DNA of 64,000 nucleotides from Hippasteria phrygiana (lineage: Eukaryota > Echinodermata > Asteroidea > Valvatida > Goniasteridae). Position 1 is the stretch's first letter. Each line of letters starts with the position of its first letter. Positions 23,718 to 34,697 of this stretch are shown in pieces. The notes under the pieces were generated by a model, which had not been told where the DNA came from, ran no database searches, and was given only the letters and a program-made list of their open reading frames with translations. The position numbers and the translations under genes are program-made. The stretch spans positions 2,206,501-2,270,500 of the forward strand of contig JAZGUH010000088.1 in NCBI GenBank assembly GCA_037893225.1, given 5' to 3'.

Positions 23718-24002
23718 AATATCATGATTTTCGTCGCTCGTCATCAGATAAAGGTTTGGGGCCCAAATCGGCTGGCAACAATGGGGGCACCCCCTGTAAC
23801 TCCACCCATCCTTTTCCCACTTGACTCGTTCTGAAGCGAAATCGTACGGGTCAATGCGAGAACCAACACGAGACTAACCAAATTAATTCCTTTATACTAC
23901 GATCCTGGCTTCCAGTGCTCAATATTGATGTTGCTTCTTGTTGATGTTGGCATACTGAATACAAGCTTAAAACCCTCGTCCTCTTTCTACGTTTCATTTC
24001 AG
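23718..24002 (+). other. Copy B intron sequence upstream of exon 3
   Basis: It matches, in reverse orientation, the intron of copy C at 56454-56830 (TTTCGTCGCTCGTC, CAACAATGGG, CTCGTTCTGAAGCGAAATCG, ATACTGAATACAAG). It ends in a pyrimidine tract and ACGTTTCATTTCAG acceptor. No exon is seen in it. Confidence 0.6.
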
Positions 24003-24035
24003 GTTCCAAGAACCAGCCATGGATGGAACTAAAAC
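24003..24035 (+). CDS. Copy B exon 3 (33 bp, propeptide part ending in a dibasic site)
   Basis: The exon lies between a CATTTCAG acceptor and a GTAAGT donor. In phase 1 it reads GSKNQPWMELK, and the split codon with exon 4 becomes arginine, so the junction encodes Lys-Arg. Copy C has the same 33-bp exon with three amino-acid differences. By family knowledge of secreted peptide precursors, a Lys-Arg pair is the usual prohormone convertase site. Confidence 0.6.
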
Positions 24036-24268
24036 GTAAGTTCTTTCCCACAAAAATATTTCAATTAGTGTTAACATTTGCCAGCTTGTATTTTTTTATT
24101 TAATATATGCATGTCTTCATAACGGAATTGGAGGGGTCAACACGTATTTTGATAGTTTCAGCTGATGGGTAACTCGCCTTGTAAAATCCGATTCACACAC
24201 ATGTGCGGTTATCGTACATACAACTGCCAACGTAATGAGTTCTTTCTTTATTTGTTTATTTTTTGAAG

Positions 24269-24412
24269 GCCAACAAATGCAACTATGCGATCCCGATATC
24301 CCGGTTGAATACATGTGCCAGTGCACACCTTATACCTATTGCAACCGGCTTCATCGTGTGTGCCCACATCGCAGACATCGGGGCGAGTCTGCGGACGGCT
24401 GATTTGAGCACG
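24269..24412 (+). CDS. Copy B cysteine-rich exon (exon 4)
   Basis: A long pyrimidine tract and TTTTTTGAAG precede the exon. It enters in phase 1, matching exon 3, and reads QQMQLCDPDIPVEYM, then CQC, then TPYTYCNRLHRVC, and stops at TGA 24400-24402. Cysteine spacing is C-9-C-1-C-5-C-6-C; four of these are shared with copy C. The Gln-Gln right after the Lys-Arg pair would allow an N-terminal pyroglutamate. Two donors are possible: GTAAGT after 24412, which leaves the stop in the exon, and a GC-type site (GGG|GCGAGT after 24382), which would join exon 5 in an open frame. The product is not recognised; length and cysteine density fit a small secreted disulfide-bonded peptide. Confidence 0.6.
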
Positions 24413-24746
24413 GTAAGTATCACTGACCGTGAAGTTGATTTTAATAAGCTCCTTTTAATAAGTCCGCGTTTTCATTTGTTTTATTTCCCAATCGTTGCAG
24501 TTCCGTTTTAGTAGTAAACTTCATTGTAAACGTTGCTCTTCAATGTAAATTACAACATGGGCAAAATCATGTTCGAACAGTTGTAAAATCCAAACAAGTT
24601 TGTATTTTCTAAATCCCTGGCCCATCCCTTGCAACATTCATACCGGAAGTAATTTGCGAACCATCGGTCATCACGGATGGCATTAAACATTAAAAACAAA
24701 TAGTGCCTTTCACAAATTGAATTAATTCTTTGTTTTCTGTTCACAG

Positions 24747-24832
24747 ATTCTGATGTACCAACAGCTTTGGGTACTAGAGCCACAACGGATTTATCTTACG
24801 GTGGTTGGCTTTATTCTTATCTGGACTTATAG
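24747..24832 (+). CDS. Copy B 3' exon (exon 5), coding only if the GC donor is used
   Basis: It begins after TTTTCTGTTCACAG with ATTCTGATGTACCAACAGC, a start shared by copies A (20272, minus) and C (55749, minus). In phase 1 it is open as SDVPTALGTRATTDLSYGG and on to TAG at 24830-24832. If the downstream GTAAGT donor of exon 4 is used this exon is 3' UTR. In copy C the same frame stops after SDVPTAYGK. Confidence 0.4.
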
Positions 24833-25227
24833 TGAAGTAGACATTTGCTTACAAAGAGTTAGCAATGCCACATTTTTAAAATTTAGAATCTCACCCAATG
24901 GTTTATGACTATAAGTACTTGACAGTAAGGTATGTATCTTCCTGTTCAAAGCATCAATGTTGTCGTTTACGAAATTTAGTGCAAACACATTTGCAAACCA
25001 GAAATTTGTTTATTAAGTGAATGGTCGTCTGTCGTATGACATTCTACTCGAATACAATGACTTTTGGTGCAGTACATTGTCTCCTGACCAGCGTAACTTC
25101 CTAGAACACTGTTTACTTAAACAGTAGACAATTATATAAACTCATTTTAATCAATTTGGTTTAAAAGCGGCAACTCTTGGTATCTTACCTACGGTGGAAT
25201 ACGTTCTGGTTGATTTCAAACTTAATG
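24833..25227. other. Non-coding 3' flank of copy B
   Basis: The first part matches the flanks of copies A and C in reverse orientation (GAAGTAGACATTTGCTT). After about 24900 no homology or gene is seen. Confidence 0.45.
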
Positions 25228-26489
25228 CAGTCGACTCTCGGTAATAAGAGCTCGGTTAACACGAGAACCCGGTTAAGACGAGAACTTTCGTTGGTCCCGA
25301 CCGAATTGTGCACATTCTTATAGGAGAAAATTTCATTAATACGAGCTCTGTTTTACTGTTTACGCAAGAACTCGGCTAAGACGAGCATTTTTTGCGGCCC
25401 GATTGAGCGCAAATGCATGTATTGTTTATCTATTTTCCACGAACATTTTGGAAAACTTGTCAATCAGCGAATCCATTCAATTTGAAAAGCAATTGTAATG
25501 TTCGTTAATTCTGCAGTGTGGTTTTCACTCTGCGTACACATCACCTGTTTGTCTCATGCCGCAATGATAATGGCGCAGTCATAATGCTCGCTAATCCTGC
25601 TCTGCGGTTTTCACTCCATGTAGACATCAGCTGTTTGTGTCTCGAACGTGCCGCTAGAGGGGGCTATTAAAAGGTGGACAATGGGCGATTGCGGTTCCCG
25701 TGCCGCTATAGAGGGGTTTGTTTATGGCGGCTTTCATGCCGCCGGAACGCGTAAACTGTGAAAACAGTAGCCTGCACTTGCTTTCGTTCCCCTTCCAGCC
25801 AGCAGGAAAAAAATAACCCAACCATGCCAAGGCAATCATGAAAAGCAGAATGTTTGGCGCCCTCTTTTGTTCAGTTATATCAATCCCATTTGTAACTCAA
25901 AATATTTAATTTACCCTCAGGATTATCAATTAATCCCCAATAGTCGCACCCCAACATTTCAAATTTTACCGTAAAAAATAGTCATTAATGAAGACCCCCG
26001 ACGATCGAGAAACGCCCTCTGTTGTCCACAAAAAATGCACTGGTTTCCTCCCTTTTGTGCCTTATGCTAGTTTCCGTGATGGTTACCAACTAACAAGAGC
26101 CCGGCCCCATCAAGATTTTTGTGTATGATGGAAATACTTACGTGCGTGTAGCTAATAATACAGTGGTTTGCAGTGATCTTGGCAGCTCAAATCGCCCGGT
26201 CAGCGAACTCCAGAGGTTTTGTTCTTGTGCTCCGGTGTTGTTTTATTAAATATTACTGCTTGTTTTATTAAAAATCTGCTTGCAACATTTTCATACATTT
26301 AACCAATATAAAGCAATACAATTTTATCGACACGATGTGCGTGGCGTTTACATCGTGTTTGGGCCCTATCCATGCATCACAATTATACACAATAAAGGGG
26401 AAAACCTGCAGCCCGGATAGGACGAGAGCCCGGATAATACGAGATATTTGCGTAAGTCCGGAGGACCTCGTATTAACGAGAGTCGACTG
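25228..26489. mobile_element. Pogo/Tigger-like non-autonomous DNA transposon
   Basis: The ends are inverted: CAGTCGACTCTCGGTAATAA at the left and TATTAACGAGAGTCGACTG at the right. Subterminal words repeat the degenerate theme (CTCGGTTAACACGAG, CGGTTAAGACGAG; GGATAATACGAG, GGATAGGACGAG), as is typical of Tigger termini. The 1,262-bp interior has no transposase frame. A TA target duplication is not evident at either side, so the exact boundary or the superfamily remains to be confirmed. Confidence 0.65.
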
Positions 26490-28433
26490 TGGTAACATTG
26501 TCGCATGCCCGTTTGTGAAGTTGTAAGTTGTACAGGCTTGTGCACTGCGCGAGAGCTATAGACCCCCCCCCCCCCCACCCCCCCCCCCCCCCCCCCCCCA
26601 CCCACGTAACCAGATGGCATAAAATGTTAACTGAACTGGGTAGCATTTTGCATCAAATTCAACCCCAAAAGAACTTGCACTTGCGGTTCTGTGTCTACAT
26701 CCCCATTAAAATTGAAAGTTCTGTGCCTGATGTGCTTGTTAATGCATGCCACCTGAACCTTTTTTTGTTTGAGTTGCTGTTACCATGATTTTTCCAATAA
26801 TGCACTGATTCCACCCCCCCCCCCCCCCCAAAGCCCCAAAAGTGTCCTATTTGCTTTTCGCCTGTAGAATAAACCCCTCAAAATCACGGTTGTTACTGTA
26901 TTATTAGCATTAATGTATGACGGGAAAGCCTGTTATCATTAATGATGTCCCATTTGTAATGATCATGCATTTGTCGGGCTAGCAGCGCAGCTGATTATGT
27001 AGGTGGTTTCTTTGTGAAATGGTGAAGAATGTCCCTGGTGTATAATTATGTGGGTGGGATATAAATCCAGATTCCTAACAATTGGTTTGAATCATTATGC
27101 AGTTTCGATTTTGGAAACCGGCCGTGTACATGAGTAATTGTTGCAATTTTCAAAACTGGGCGGATTTGGGGGTTAGTATGTTATAGGAAATATCGTTCCA
27201 CTCACCTGCTCAAAGTTTTGCGTCGTTGGATGGCGAAAAAAACCCAGAAAAATGTCGCTCGTTTTTAACCGTCGGGCGGATGATAGCCTTTAGTCAAGGC
27301 GCGCGTGGCTACCCGGACGAGTGGCGCGCTAGACATGCTGGCATTCAGGGCGCGTCACGAGTCCAGCTTGACAGGGTTTTCCCAACGATTTCCAGCTGAA
27401 AATCGTTGGAAGAGGATATAAATTTCCACTTTTCTTGACAACGACAGCACACCTGGTGCCATAATTTCACAGGATGATTGAGACCACTAGTAACTTACTG
27501 TCTAGTAAGGTATTTCGTAAAAAATCAGTAAAAACAAATTGGAGAATTACCAATCGTGTACACTACATTTAAGCTTTCCATTTTGGGGGAAGCCTAAAGA
27601 GAACTGGAACATCCTCCAATTTGGTCTCTGATTGTAACTGCATTCAATGGCTTAGTGGTCTTGGTATATAATAGCCTGCCCATAATGGTCATGCCAATTA
27701 TTATTTATTTGTTTTGCTTGTAAGGGCCTACGCCAAAAGTACCGTAGCAAACCAGAAAAGCAAAACCCTGTCAAGGTCCTATTTTGCGTGTACGGGTAAG
27801 AACAAAATGGGTTAAATGGCGCCATCAACGTTGAGAAAGTGTTCCCCTTCCCCTCCCGCTTGTACAATTTTGTTTCCAGGCAAAACATCGTTGTTGGCTG
27901 TCAACTGCAAACAATCCTGGATCCGCCCCTGCTCTGGAGTGTTTTTAGAAAAGCCCCAGTGGTCACTGAATCCTTAAAACTACACGTATTACCAGTCATT
28001 GGAAAGGCTTTTTTATGAGGTACCTCACTCGTCACTTTTTCGGCATGATTGAGCTAGATGAAAACCTCCGGTGAAATCAAAATAGGATAACCGGATTTTG
28101 AAATCTCCGATCACTGCTATAATATTTTCGAGCTACAGTGCATACTTAACAGAGTCGAAAAAAGAAAAATAAAGAATACCGATTCAGTTTTTGCTCCAAA
28201 AGAACGAATCATTATCTTTATCAGGACCTGTGATATAGGTATTAATGTTAGTTCTGTATCAAATTTTGCCCAGTTTCTCATTCAAATCAACATTTACTCA
28301 GTAAAACATGGATTATTTTGCATACAAATTGAAGCATTTTCTACCCCTATTTTTTGGATACAAAGTTTATCATTGTGGCACTTCAGTCACTGTCCATGCT
28401 ATAGAGTTCCACCCTCAAAAATATATAATTTTT
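26490..28433. other. Intergenic DNA with poly-C tracts; no gene supported
   Basis: Poly-C runs lie at 26562-26600 and 26813-26830. A TATA-like word (GAGGATATAAATTTCC) lies at about 27413 just after an inverted repeat (CCAACGATTT/AAATCGTTGG, about 27391-27418). This could be a promoter, but no coding exon follows that I can support. The end (28308-28432) is the segment shared with 18874-19005. Confidence 0.45.
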
Positions 28434-29060
28434 GGCTTTTCCGAAATCCTTCGGAAAAGGCTTTGTTTTTGTTCTGATTTTTTTGGCTTTTCCGAAATCC
28501 TTCGGAAAAGGCTTTGTTTTTGTTCTGATTTTTTTTTTTTTTCTTCTTCTTCTTCTTCTTCTTCTTCTTCTTCTTCTTCTTCTTTTAGTTCTGACCAAAA
28601 TCCCATAGACTTTGCACACGAATTTTGTCGGCGGCACTTTAGGTCCTAAAAAACCTCAGATCATAACCAAACTTACCTCAAACATAGACCCTATGCTGAA
28701 ATTGCATGTCGAAGAGTGACGTCATGATGACGTCATCAAGTGATTTTTTATGAATTTTTGAATTTTAAAAATCGTAACATTCTTTTTAATATATCTAGCG
28801 AACAAAACAAGATATTTTCAAAATTCTTTTTGTTATAGCTTTGGTATGTCTCAAAGATATGTCTTAAAAGGGAAAAATTGTGTGACGTCATGATGACGTT
28901 ATCAAAAATTTGTTTTTTTTTAAACGCATGCCAGGGTCGGTCCGATTATAAAAATGTATACATTGAATTTTTCTCTCCCTAATTCCAAAATTTCATGATC
29001 GTGGCTCACTCAAGTAAGAAATAACAGCCATTTGAATATTTAGACCAAATTCAATATAAC
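28434..29060 (+). mobile_element. Partial family B Helitron-like element (B0)
   Basis: It starts with two tandem hairpins (28434-28461, 28485-28512), each GGCTTTTCCGAA-ATCC-TTCGGAAAAGGC followed by TTTGTTTTTGTTCTG. A (TTC)n tract at 28543-28586 and a diverged monomer with GTGACGTCATGATGACGTCA follow. Homology fades at about 29060 with no 3' terminus, so the element is truncated. Confidence 0.65.
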
Positions 29061-29348
29061 ACAAAGGAATTCTGGGAAGGGCGGATAACCATGGCTTAAA
29101 TGTACATGCTGTTTATAAAAAGGGTTGATTTATAGTCTTTTTTCAAGTCGCTAATCACAGGTAGCTGTGGACGGTGGTATCCGAAACCGTGCGTAACGTT
29201 TCGCTAACTTCCTAATCATGCAGAATCAAGCCTAACAAAGTACGTACATACGCTGCAGATGCCAAATTTCCACACACGTATAGTCTGCAACAACAACAAA
29301 ATCTATCCGTACATGCGAGATTCGCCGTTTAGAGCTGGAAGGACTTAC

Positions 29349-29386
29349 ATTGGGTTCACAGCGGTTTTTGTTTGGAGCGCCGACAT
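29349..29386 (-). CDS. Possible first coding exon of an unrecognised gene
   Basis: On the minus strand GGAAGATGTCGGCG gives a good initiation context, and the frame MSALQTKTAVNP runs to a strong donor (CCCAAT|GTAAGT) in phase 2. The sequence just upstream (TTGGTTGATATATTCAG) could be a splice acceptor or part of a promoter. No downstream exon is recognised before the family B0 element at 29.06 kb. Confidence 0.4.
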
Positions 29387-29924
29387 CTTCCGTTTCCCTG
29401 AATATATCAACCAAACACTCACCCAAAATGCAGAGTAGTCATTCATGCAGCGACTGATCCCCTCAAAATGAGAATACGATCAAGTTAAACCCGAAAAAAA
29501 TTTTTTCGTGCAACCCGGAGCATGCACAAACGAGCTGTGCATATATTATAGTAGCGGATTTTTAAACATGACATGGATACATGTTTGCGTATATCGGCCA
29601 GCGGCACTGTGCGCGCCTCGGGGCTCAACGGGTGCCTCTTGGAGTTGGACGTGAAATTCGACTTTTCGTCTGGCTCGTATTTGAACCTTAGTGTCTGCAC
29701 CTTAATCCTCGAACTCTACTTGTATCTCAAGTGACGTATCTATCATTTTGGATGCTGTTGTAAGGGTGAAACCGGATGCTTTTGTTGAGACTTCAGATAC
29801 ATATTCAGAAAAACCACACGATCACTGCGGACGACCTTAGACGCTACTATGGGCAGATCATGTCCAAACGTTTAAAAAGGCGATAGAGGGTCCAATCATG
29901 GAGGAAGTTCAGTAGGACAGCAAC
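29387..29924. other. Possible bidirectional promoter region
   Basis: About 540 bp separate a minus-strand candidate start (29386) from a plus-strand candidate exon (29925-29954). It is less AT-rich than its surroundings, with CpG-containing words near 29580-29650. No TATA box is clear. Confidence 0.3.
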
Positions 29925-29954
29925 ATGTTTCAATTTGGTGGTCCAGATATTCAG
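29925..29954 (+). CDS. Candidate short exon ending at a consensus donor
   Basis: ATGTTTCAATTTGGTGGTCC runs to ATTCAG|GTAAGC. The frame from the ATG reads MFQFGGPDIQ and is closed upstream by TAG. Splicing to the acceptor at 33956 would need another frame, so the pairing is not proven. Low confidence. Confidence 0.25.
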
Positions 29955-30180
29955 GTAAGCATGTCGAAAATTGCGAGATTTTACTTTAATATTCCGCACC
30001 AGCAAGGTTCAGAAGCAGTGAAATCTTGGAAAATAAACCAACCCTGCTTGTCTAAATATGTGGCACTACGTGTTATTTTTAAAGATTTATCTCCTAAATA
30101 TTTGTGAAATATGAGATAGAAATTTACATAGTACAAAATATATATATGAACACTCTACATGTACATTACTAAAAGAAATG

Positions 30181-33100
30181 TGTGACCATACACTGCCAAT
30201 AATACATGTAGGCCTAAAGTCAAAACAAATTAACATGTTTTTCCTCTATTTAGCAGTGCAAATTCTCCAACAAAAGCCTCAAATTTATGTGATTACACAA
30301 TTCTGAACATGAATAATTGCAGATAAATGCTTTGACATGTTGGACAGACATTTTCAACACAACTTGAACAAGTTGTTGTTGGGGAGTGAGTTATGCCCCT
30401 ATACTAGTCTTGTCTCAGAAAAGTTACAACCCAGTCTGCAAGTATAGGGCCTACATGTAGTACATCTGTACAAATTATAAACCCAACCAGCTAGTCAGAA
30501 ACAGCGAAATCTTGGAAATTAACCAACCCTGCTTGTCTAAATATGTGCCACAACCTGTTACTTCAAGATTTATCTCCTAAATATTTGTGGAAAATAAGAC
30601 ACAAATTTACTGTACATGTATGTGAACACTGTAGTGAAAATTCCCCAACAAAATTACAAAATTCTGTGGAGAGATTTTACTTTAATACCCCTACCAGCAT
30701 GGGTCAGAAACACAGAAATCGTGGGAAATAACCAACCCTGTTTGTCTAAGTATGTGGCACAACTTATTTCAAGATTTATTTCCTAAAGATTTGTGGAAAA
30801 TGAGACAGAAATTTACATATGTACATGTACATGTATGTAAACACTTGTAGTACATGTACATTAATTTCTGACCAGACACTGCCAAGAATAATTAGGCTAT
30901 GTAGGCCTATAGTGAACACAAACTGTTTTCCTCTATTTAGCAGTGAAAATTCCCCAACAAAAGCCTCCAACTAAAGGTTGTGCCATATGATGACACGATT
31001 ATGAAGAGAGATTTTACTTTCAAACCCCCACCAACTGAATAAACTGAAGAGTTTGATGTCTAAAATACAAACATTGTCACGTATAATACTGCAATATTTT
31101 GGCAATGCTTTGCCATGTTGCATATGCATTTTGAACGCAACTTTAAAAAGTTGTTTTCGGGGAGTGAGATATGCCCCTACTTGTCTCAGAGAAGTTAATT
31201 ATTATTATTATACACAGCCTAGTCTGCAAGTTGGGCCTGGGGGCATGCATGTATCTGTACAAATTATAAACCCAACCAGCTCACCCTGAACCCCAGATAA
31301 AAAACCCAAAACACAACACATGAATAAAATATAGAAATACACAGGGGACAATCTTTATGTTCCAATAAATTTTAAAAGAGAACAAAGCAGACAGTACATA
31401 CCTACATGTTGATATTTAATGGTAGCCGCATTAAATAGTTTTATTCCACCATGATTGTGTGCAAAGAAATTTGTGACCATACACTGCCAATAATAATACA
31501 TGTAGGCCTAAAGTCAAAACAAATTAACATGTTTTTCCTCTATTTAGCAGTGCAAATTCTCCAACAAAAGCCTCAAATTTATGTGATTACACAATTCTGA
31601 ACATGAATGATTGCAGATAAATGCTTTGACATGTTGGACAGACATTTTCAACACAACTTGAAAAAGTTGTTGTTGGGGAGTGAGTTATGCCCCTATACTA
31701 GTCTTGTCTCAGAAAAGTTACAACCCAGTCTGCAAGTATAGGGCCTACATGTAGTACATCTGTACAAATTATAAACCCAACCAGCTAGTCAGAAACAGCG
31801 AAATCTTGGAAATTAACCAACCCTGCTTGTCTAAATATGTGCCACAACCTGTTACTTCAAGATTTATCTCCAAAATATCTGTGGAAAATGAGACACACAT
31901 TTACTGTACATGTATGTGAACACTGTAGTGAAAATTCCCCAACAAAATTACAAAATTCTGTGGAGAGATTTTACTTTAATACCCCTACCAGCATGGGTCA
32001 GAAACACAGAAATCGTGGGAAATAACCAACCCTGTTTGTCTAAGTATGTGGCACAACTTATTTCAAGATTTATTTCCTAAAGATTTGTGGAAAATGAGAC
32101 AGAAATTTACATATGTACATGTACATGTATGTAAACACTTGTAGTACATGTACATTAATTTCTGACCAGACACTGCCAAGAATAATTAGGCTATGTAGGC
32201 CTATAGTGAACACAAACTGTTTTCCTCTATTTAGCAGTGAAAATTCCCCAACAAAAGCCTCCAACTAAAGGTTGTGCCATATGATGACACGATTATGAAG
32301 AGAGATTTTACTTTCAAACCCCCACCAACTGAATAAACTGAAGAGTTTGATGTCTAAAATACAAACATTGTCACGTATAATACTGCAATATTTTGGCAAT
32401 GCTTTGCCATGTTGCATATGCATTTTGAACGCAACTTTAAAAAGTTGTTTTCGGGGAGTGAGATATGCCCCTACTTGTCTCAGAGAAGTTAATTATTATT
32501 ATTATACACAGCCTAGTCTGCAAGTTGGGCCTGGGGGCATGCATGTATCTGTACAAATTATAAACCCAACCAGCTCACCCTGAACCCCAGATAAAAAACC
32601 CAAAACACAACACATGAATAAAATATAGAAATACACAGGGGACAATCTTTATGTTCCAATAAATTTTAAAAGAGAACAAAGCAGACAGTACATACCTACA
32701 TGTTGATATTTAATGGTAGCCGCATTAAATAGTTTTATTCCACCATGATTGTGTGCAAAGAAATTTGTGACCATACACTGCCAATAATAATACATGTAGG
32801 CCTAAAGTCAAAACAAATTAACATGTTTTTCCTCTATTTAGCAGTGCAAATTCTCCAACAAAAGCCTCAAATTTATGTGATTACACAATTCTGAACATGA
32901 ATGATTGCAGATAAATGCTTTGACATGTTGGACAGACATTTTCAACACAACTTGAAAAAGTTGTTGTTGGGGAGTGAGTTATGCCCCTATACTAGTCTTG
33001 TCTCAGAAAAGTTACAACCCAGTCTGCAAGTATAGGGCCTACATGTAGTACATCTGTACAAATTATAAACCCAACCAGCTAGTCAGAAACAGCGAAATCT

Positions 33101-33940
33101 TGGAAATTAACCAACCCTGCTTGTCTAAATATGTGCCACAACCTATTACTTCAAGATTTATCTCCAAAATATCTGTGGAAAATGAGACACACATTTACTG
33201 TACATGTATGTGAACACTGTAGTGAAAATTCCCCAACAAAATTACAAAATTCTGTGGAGAGATTTTACTTTAATACCCCTACCAGCATGGGTCAGAAACA
33301 CAGAAATCGTGGGAAATAACCAACCCTGTTTGTCTAAGTATGTGGCACAACTTATTTCAAGATTTATTTCCTAAAGATTTGTGGAAAATGAGACAGAAAT
33401 TTACATATGTACATGTATGTAAACACTTGTAGTACATGTACATTAATTTCTGACCAGACACTGCCAAGAATAATTAGGCTATGTAGGCCTATAGTGAACA
33501 CAAACTGTTTTCCTCTATTTAGCAGTGAACATTCCCCAACAAAAGCCTCCAACTAAAGGTTGTGCCATATGATGACACGATTATGAAGAGAGATTTTACT
33601 TTCAAACCCCCACCAACTGAATAAACTGAAGAGTTTGATGTCTAAAATACAAACATTGTCACGTATAATACTGCAATATTTTAGCAATGCTTTGCCATGT
33701 TGCATATGCATTTTCAACGCAACTTTAAAAAGTTGTTTTCGGGGAGTGAGATATGCCCCTACTTGTCTCAGAGAAGTTAATTATTATTATTATACACAGC
33801 CTAGTCTGCAAGTTGGGCCTGGGGGCATGCACGTATCTGTACAAATTATAAACCCAACCAGCTCACCCTGAACCCCAGATAAAAAACCCAAAACACAACA
33901 CATGAATAAAATATAGAAATACACAGGGGACAATCTTTAT
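30181..33940. repeat. Three tandem copies of a 1,294-bp repeat
   Basis: Identical landmarks recur at 1,294-bp spacing, for example GGAAATAACCAACCCTGTTTG following each TGGGTCAGAAACACAG, and TGTGACCATACACTGCC at 30181, 31472 and 32766. The copies are almost identical, copy 1 differing by a 3-bp indel. Inside each unit a shorter theme recurs (AACCAACCCTG...TTGTCTAA, TTCAAGATTTAT, CAGTGAAAATTCCCCAACAA). The repeated 62-78-residue frames change in step with the unit, have no recognised domain and are not called genes. Confidence 0.85.
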
Positions 33941-33955
33941 TGTTCCTTATTTCAG

Positions 33956-34044
33956 ATTTGATGACAGCATGTACATTTGTCAGTGAAGATGGCAGTGGAT
34001 CAAACAGAATTGAGCTGCAGTACCTAACTTTTGCCATATCTTAA
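33956..34044 (+). CDS. Candidate terminal exon of an unrecognised gene
   Basis: A pyrimidine tract and TTCCTTATTTCAG acceptor interrupt the third 1,294-bp repeat. The following phase-1 frame (LMTACTFVSEDGSGSNRIEL, then QYLTFAIS) runs 28 codons to TAA at 34042-34044. No domain is recognised. The upstream partner exon is not established. Confidence 0.3.
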
Positions 34045-34697
34045 GAACTTTATTCAACACTTTCTTTAATAAACCACCTTTTGTGTACTTACAGACAGCA
34101 ATATTGAACAAATGGAAGTCAGACTTTTGCAATTGAAATTTACAGTGATATGGTACAAATAAGCGATGGGTTTCACATGTAACATTGACACCAGTGTCCA
34201 TGTTACATGGAAAATCCACAAAAAATCATATTTTATGCCTCATATTTACTGAAGAGGTCTGATTTTCATATCTTTTCATTAGAGATGTATATCCTTAACT
34301 AGTTCATAAAATGCAGACATGTTCAAGGCAAATCAATGGAAATATGTCAGAAAATGTGTTTTTGTTTCACATGTAACACGAACACCATATATTTTTCATT
34401 TTTGGCTTTTCCGAAATCCTTCGGAAAAGGCTTTGTTTTTGTTCTGATTTTTTTTTTTTTTCTTCTTCTTCTTCTTCTTCTTCTTCTTGTGTTCGGACGT
34501 GTTTCGATCGAGCTCCGGGAAAAGTAAGATTTTTGTAGCTTTTAGACCTTGCATGGTCAATGATTTTATATCATTCTACTTGTTATTGATCATAGATCAA
34601 GCTAGACCATTTTCACTCTGTCGGGTTTGCTTATTTCCTGTAATTTTAGGTTCATTTTTGGTCACTTCTTGTCGGTTTTCTGCCTTGGCTGGCCACT

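Noticed and set aside
24269..24412. The longer 82-residue frame of copy B exon 4 (KANKCNYAIPIS...)
   Set aside because: It does not fit the phase from exon 3 and has no conserved cysteine pattern in copy C; the alternative frame keeps the four-cysteine core in both copies.
26545..26620. Gly- or Pro-rich peptides over poly-C tracts
   Set aside because: Products of homopolymer runs, also prone to sequencing error.
28415..28637. Poly-Glu/poly-Arg/poly-Ser proteins across 28.4-28.6 kb
   Set aside because: They are translations of the (TTC)n microsatellite and terminal hairpins of a family B element.
30543..33871. Conserved 62-, 64- and 78-residue frames in the 1,294-bp repeats
   Set aside because: Their conservation equals that of the surrounding recent tandem duplication; no domain or splice context.
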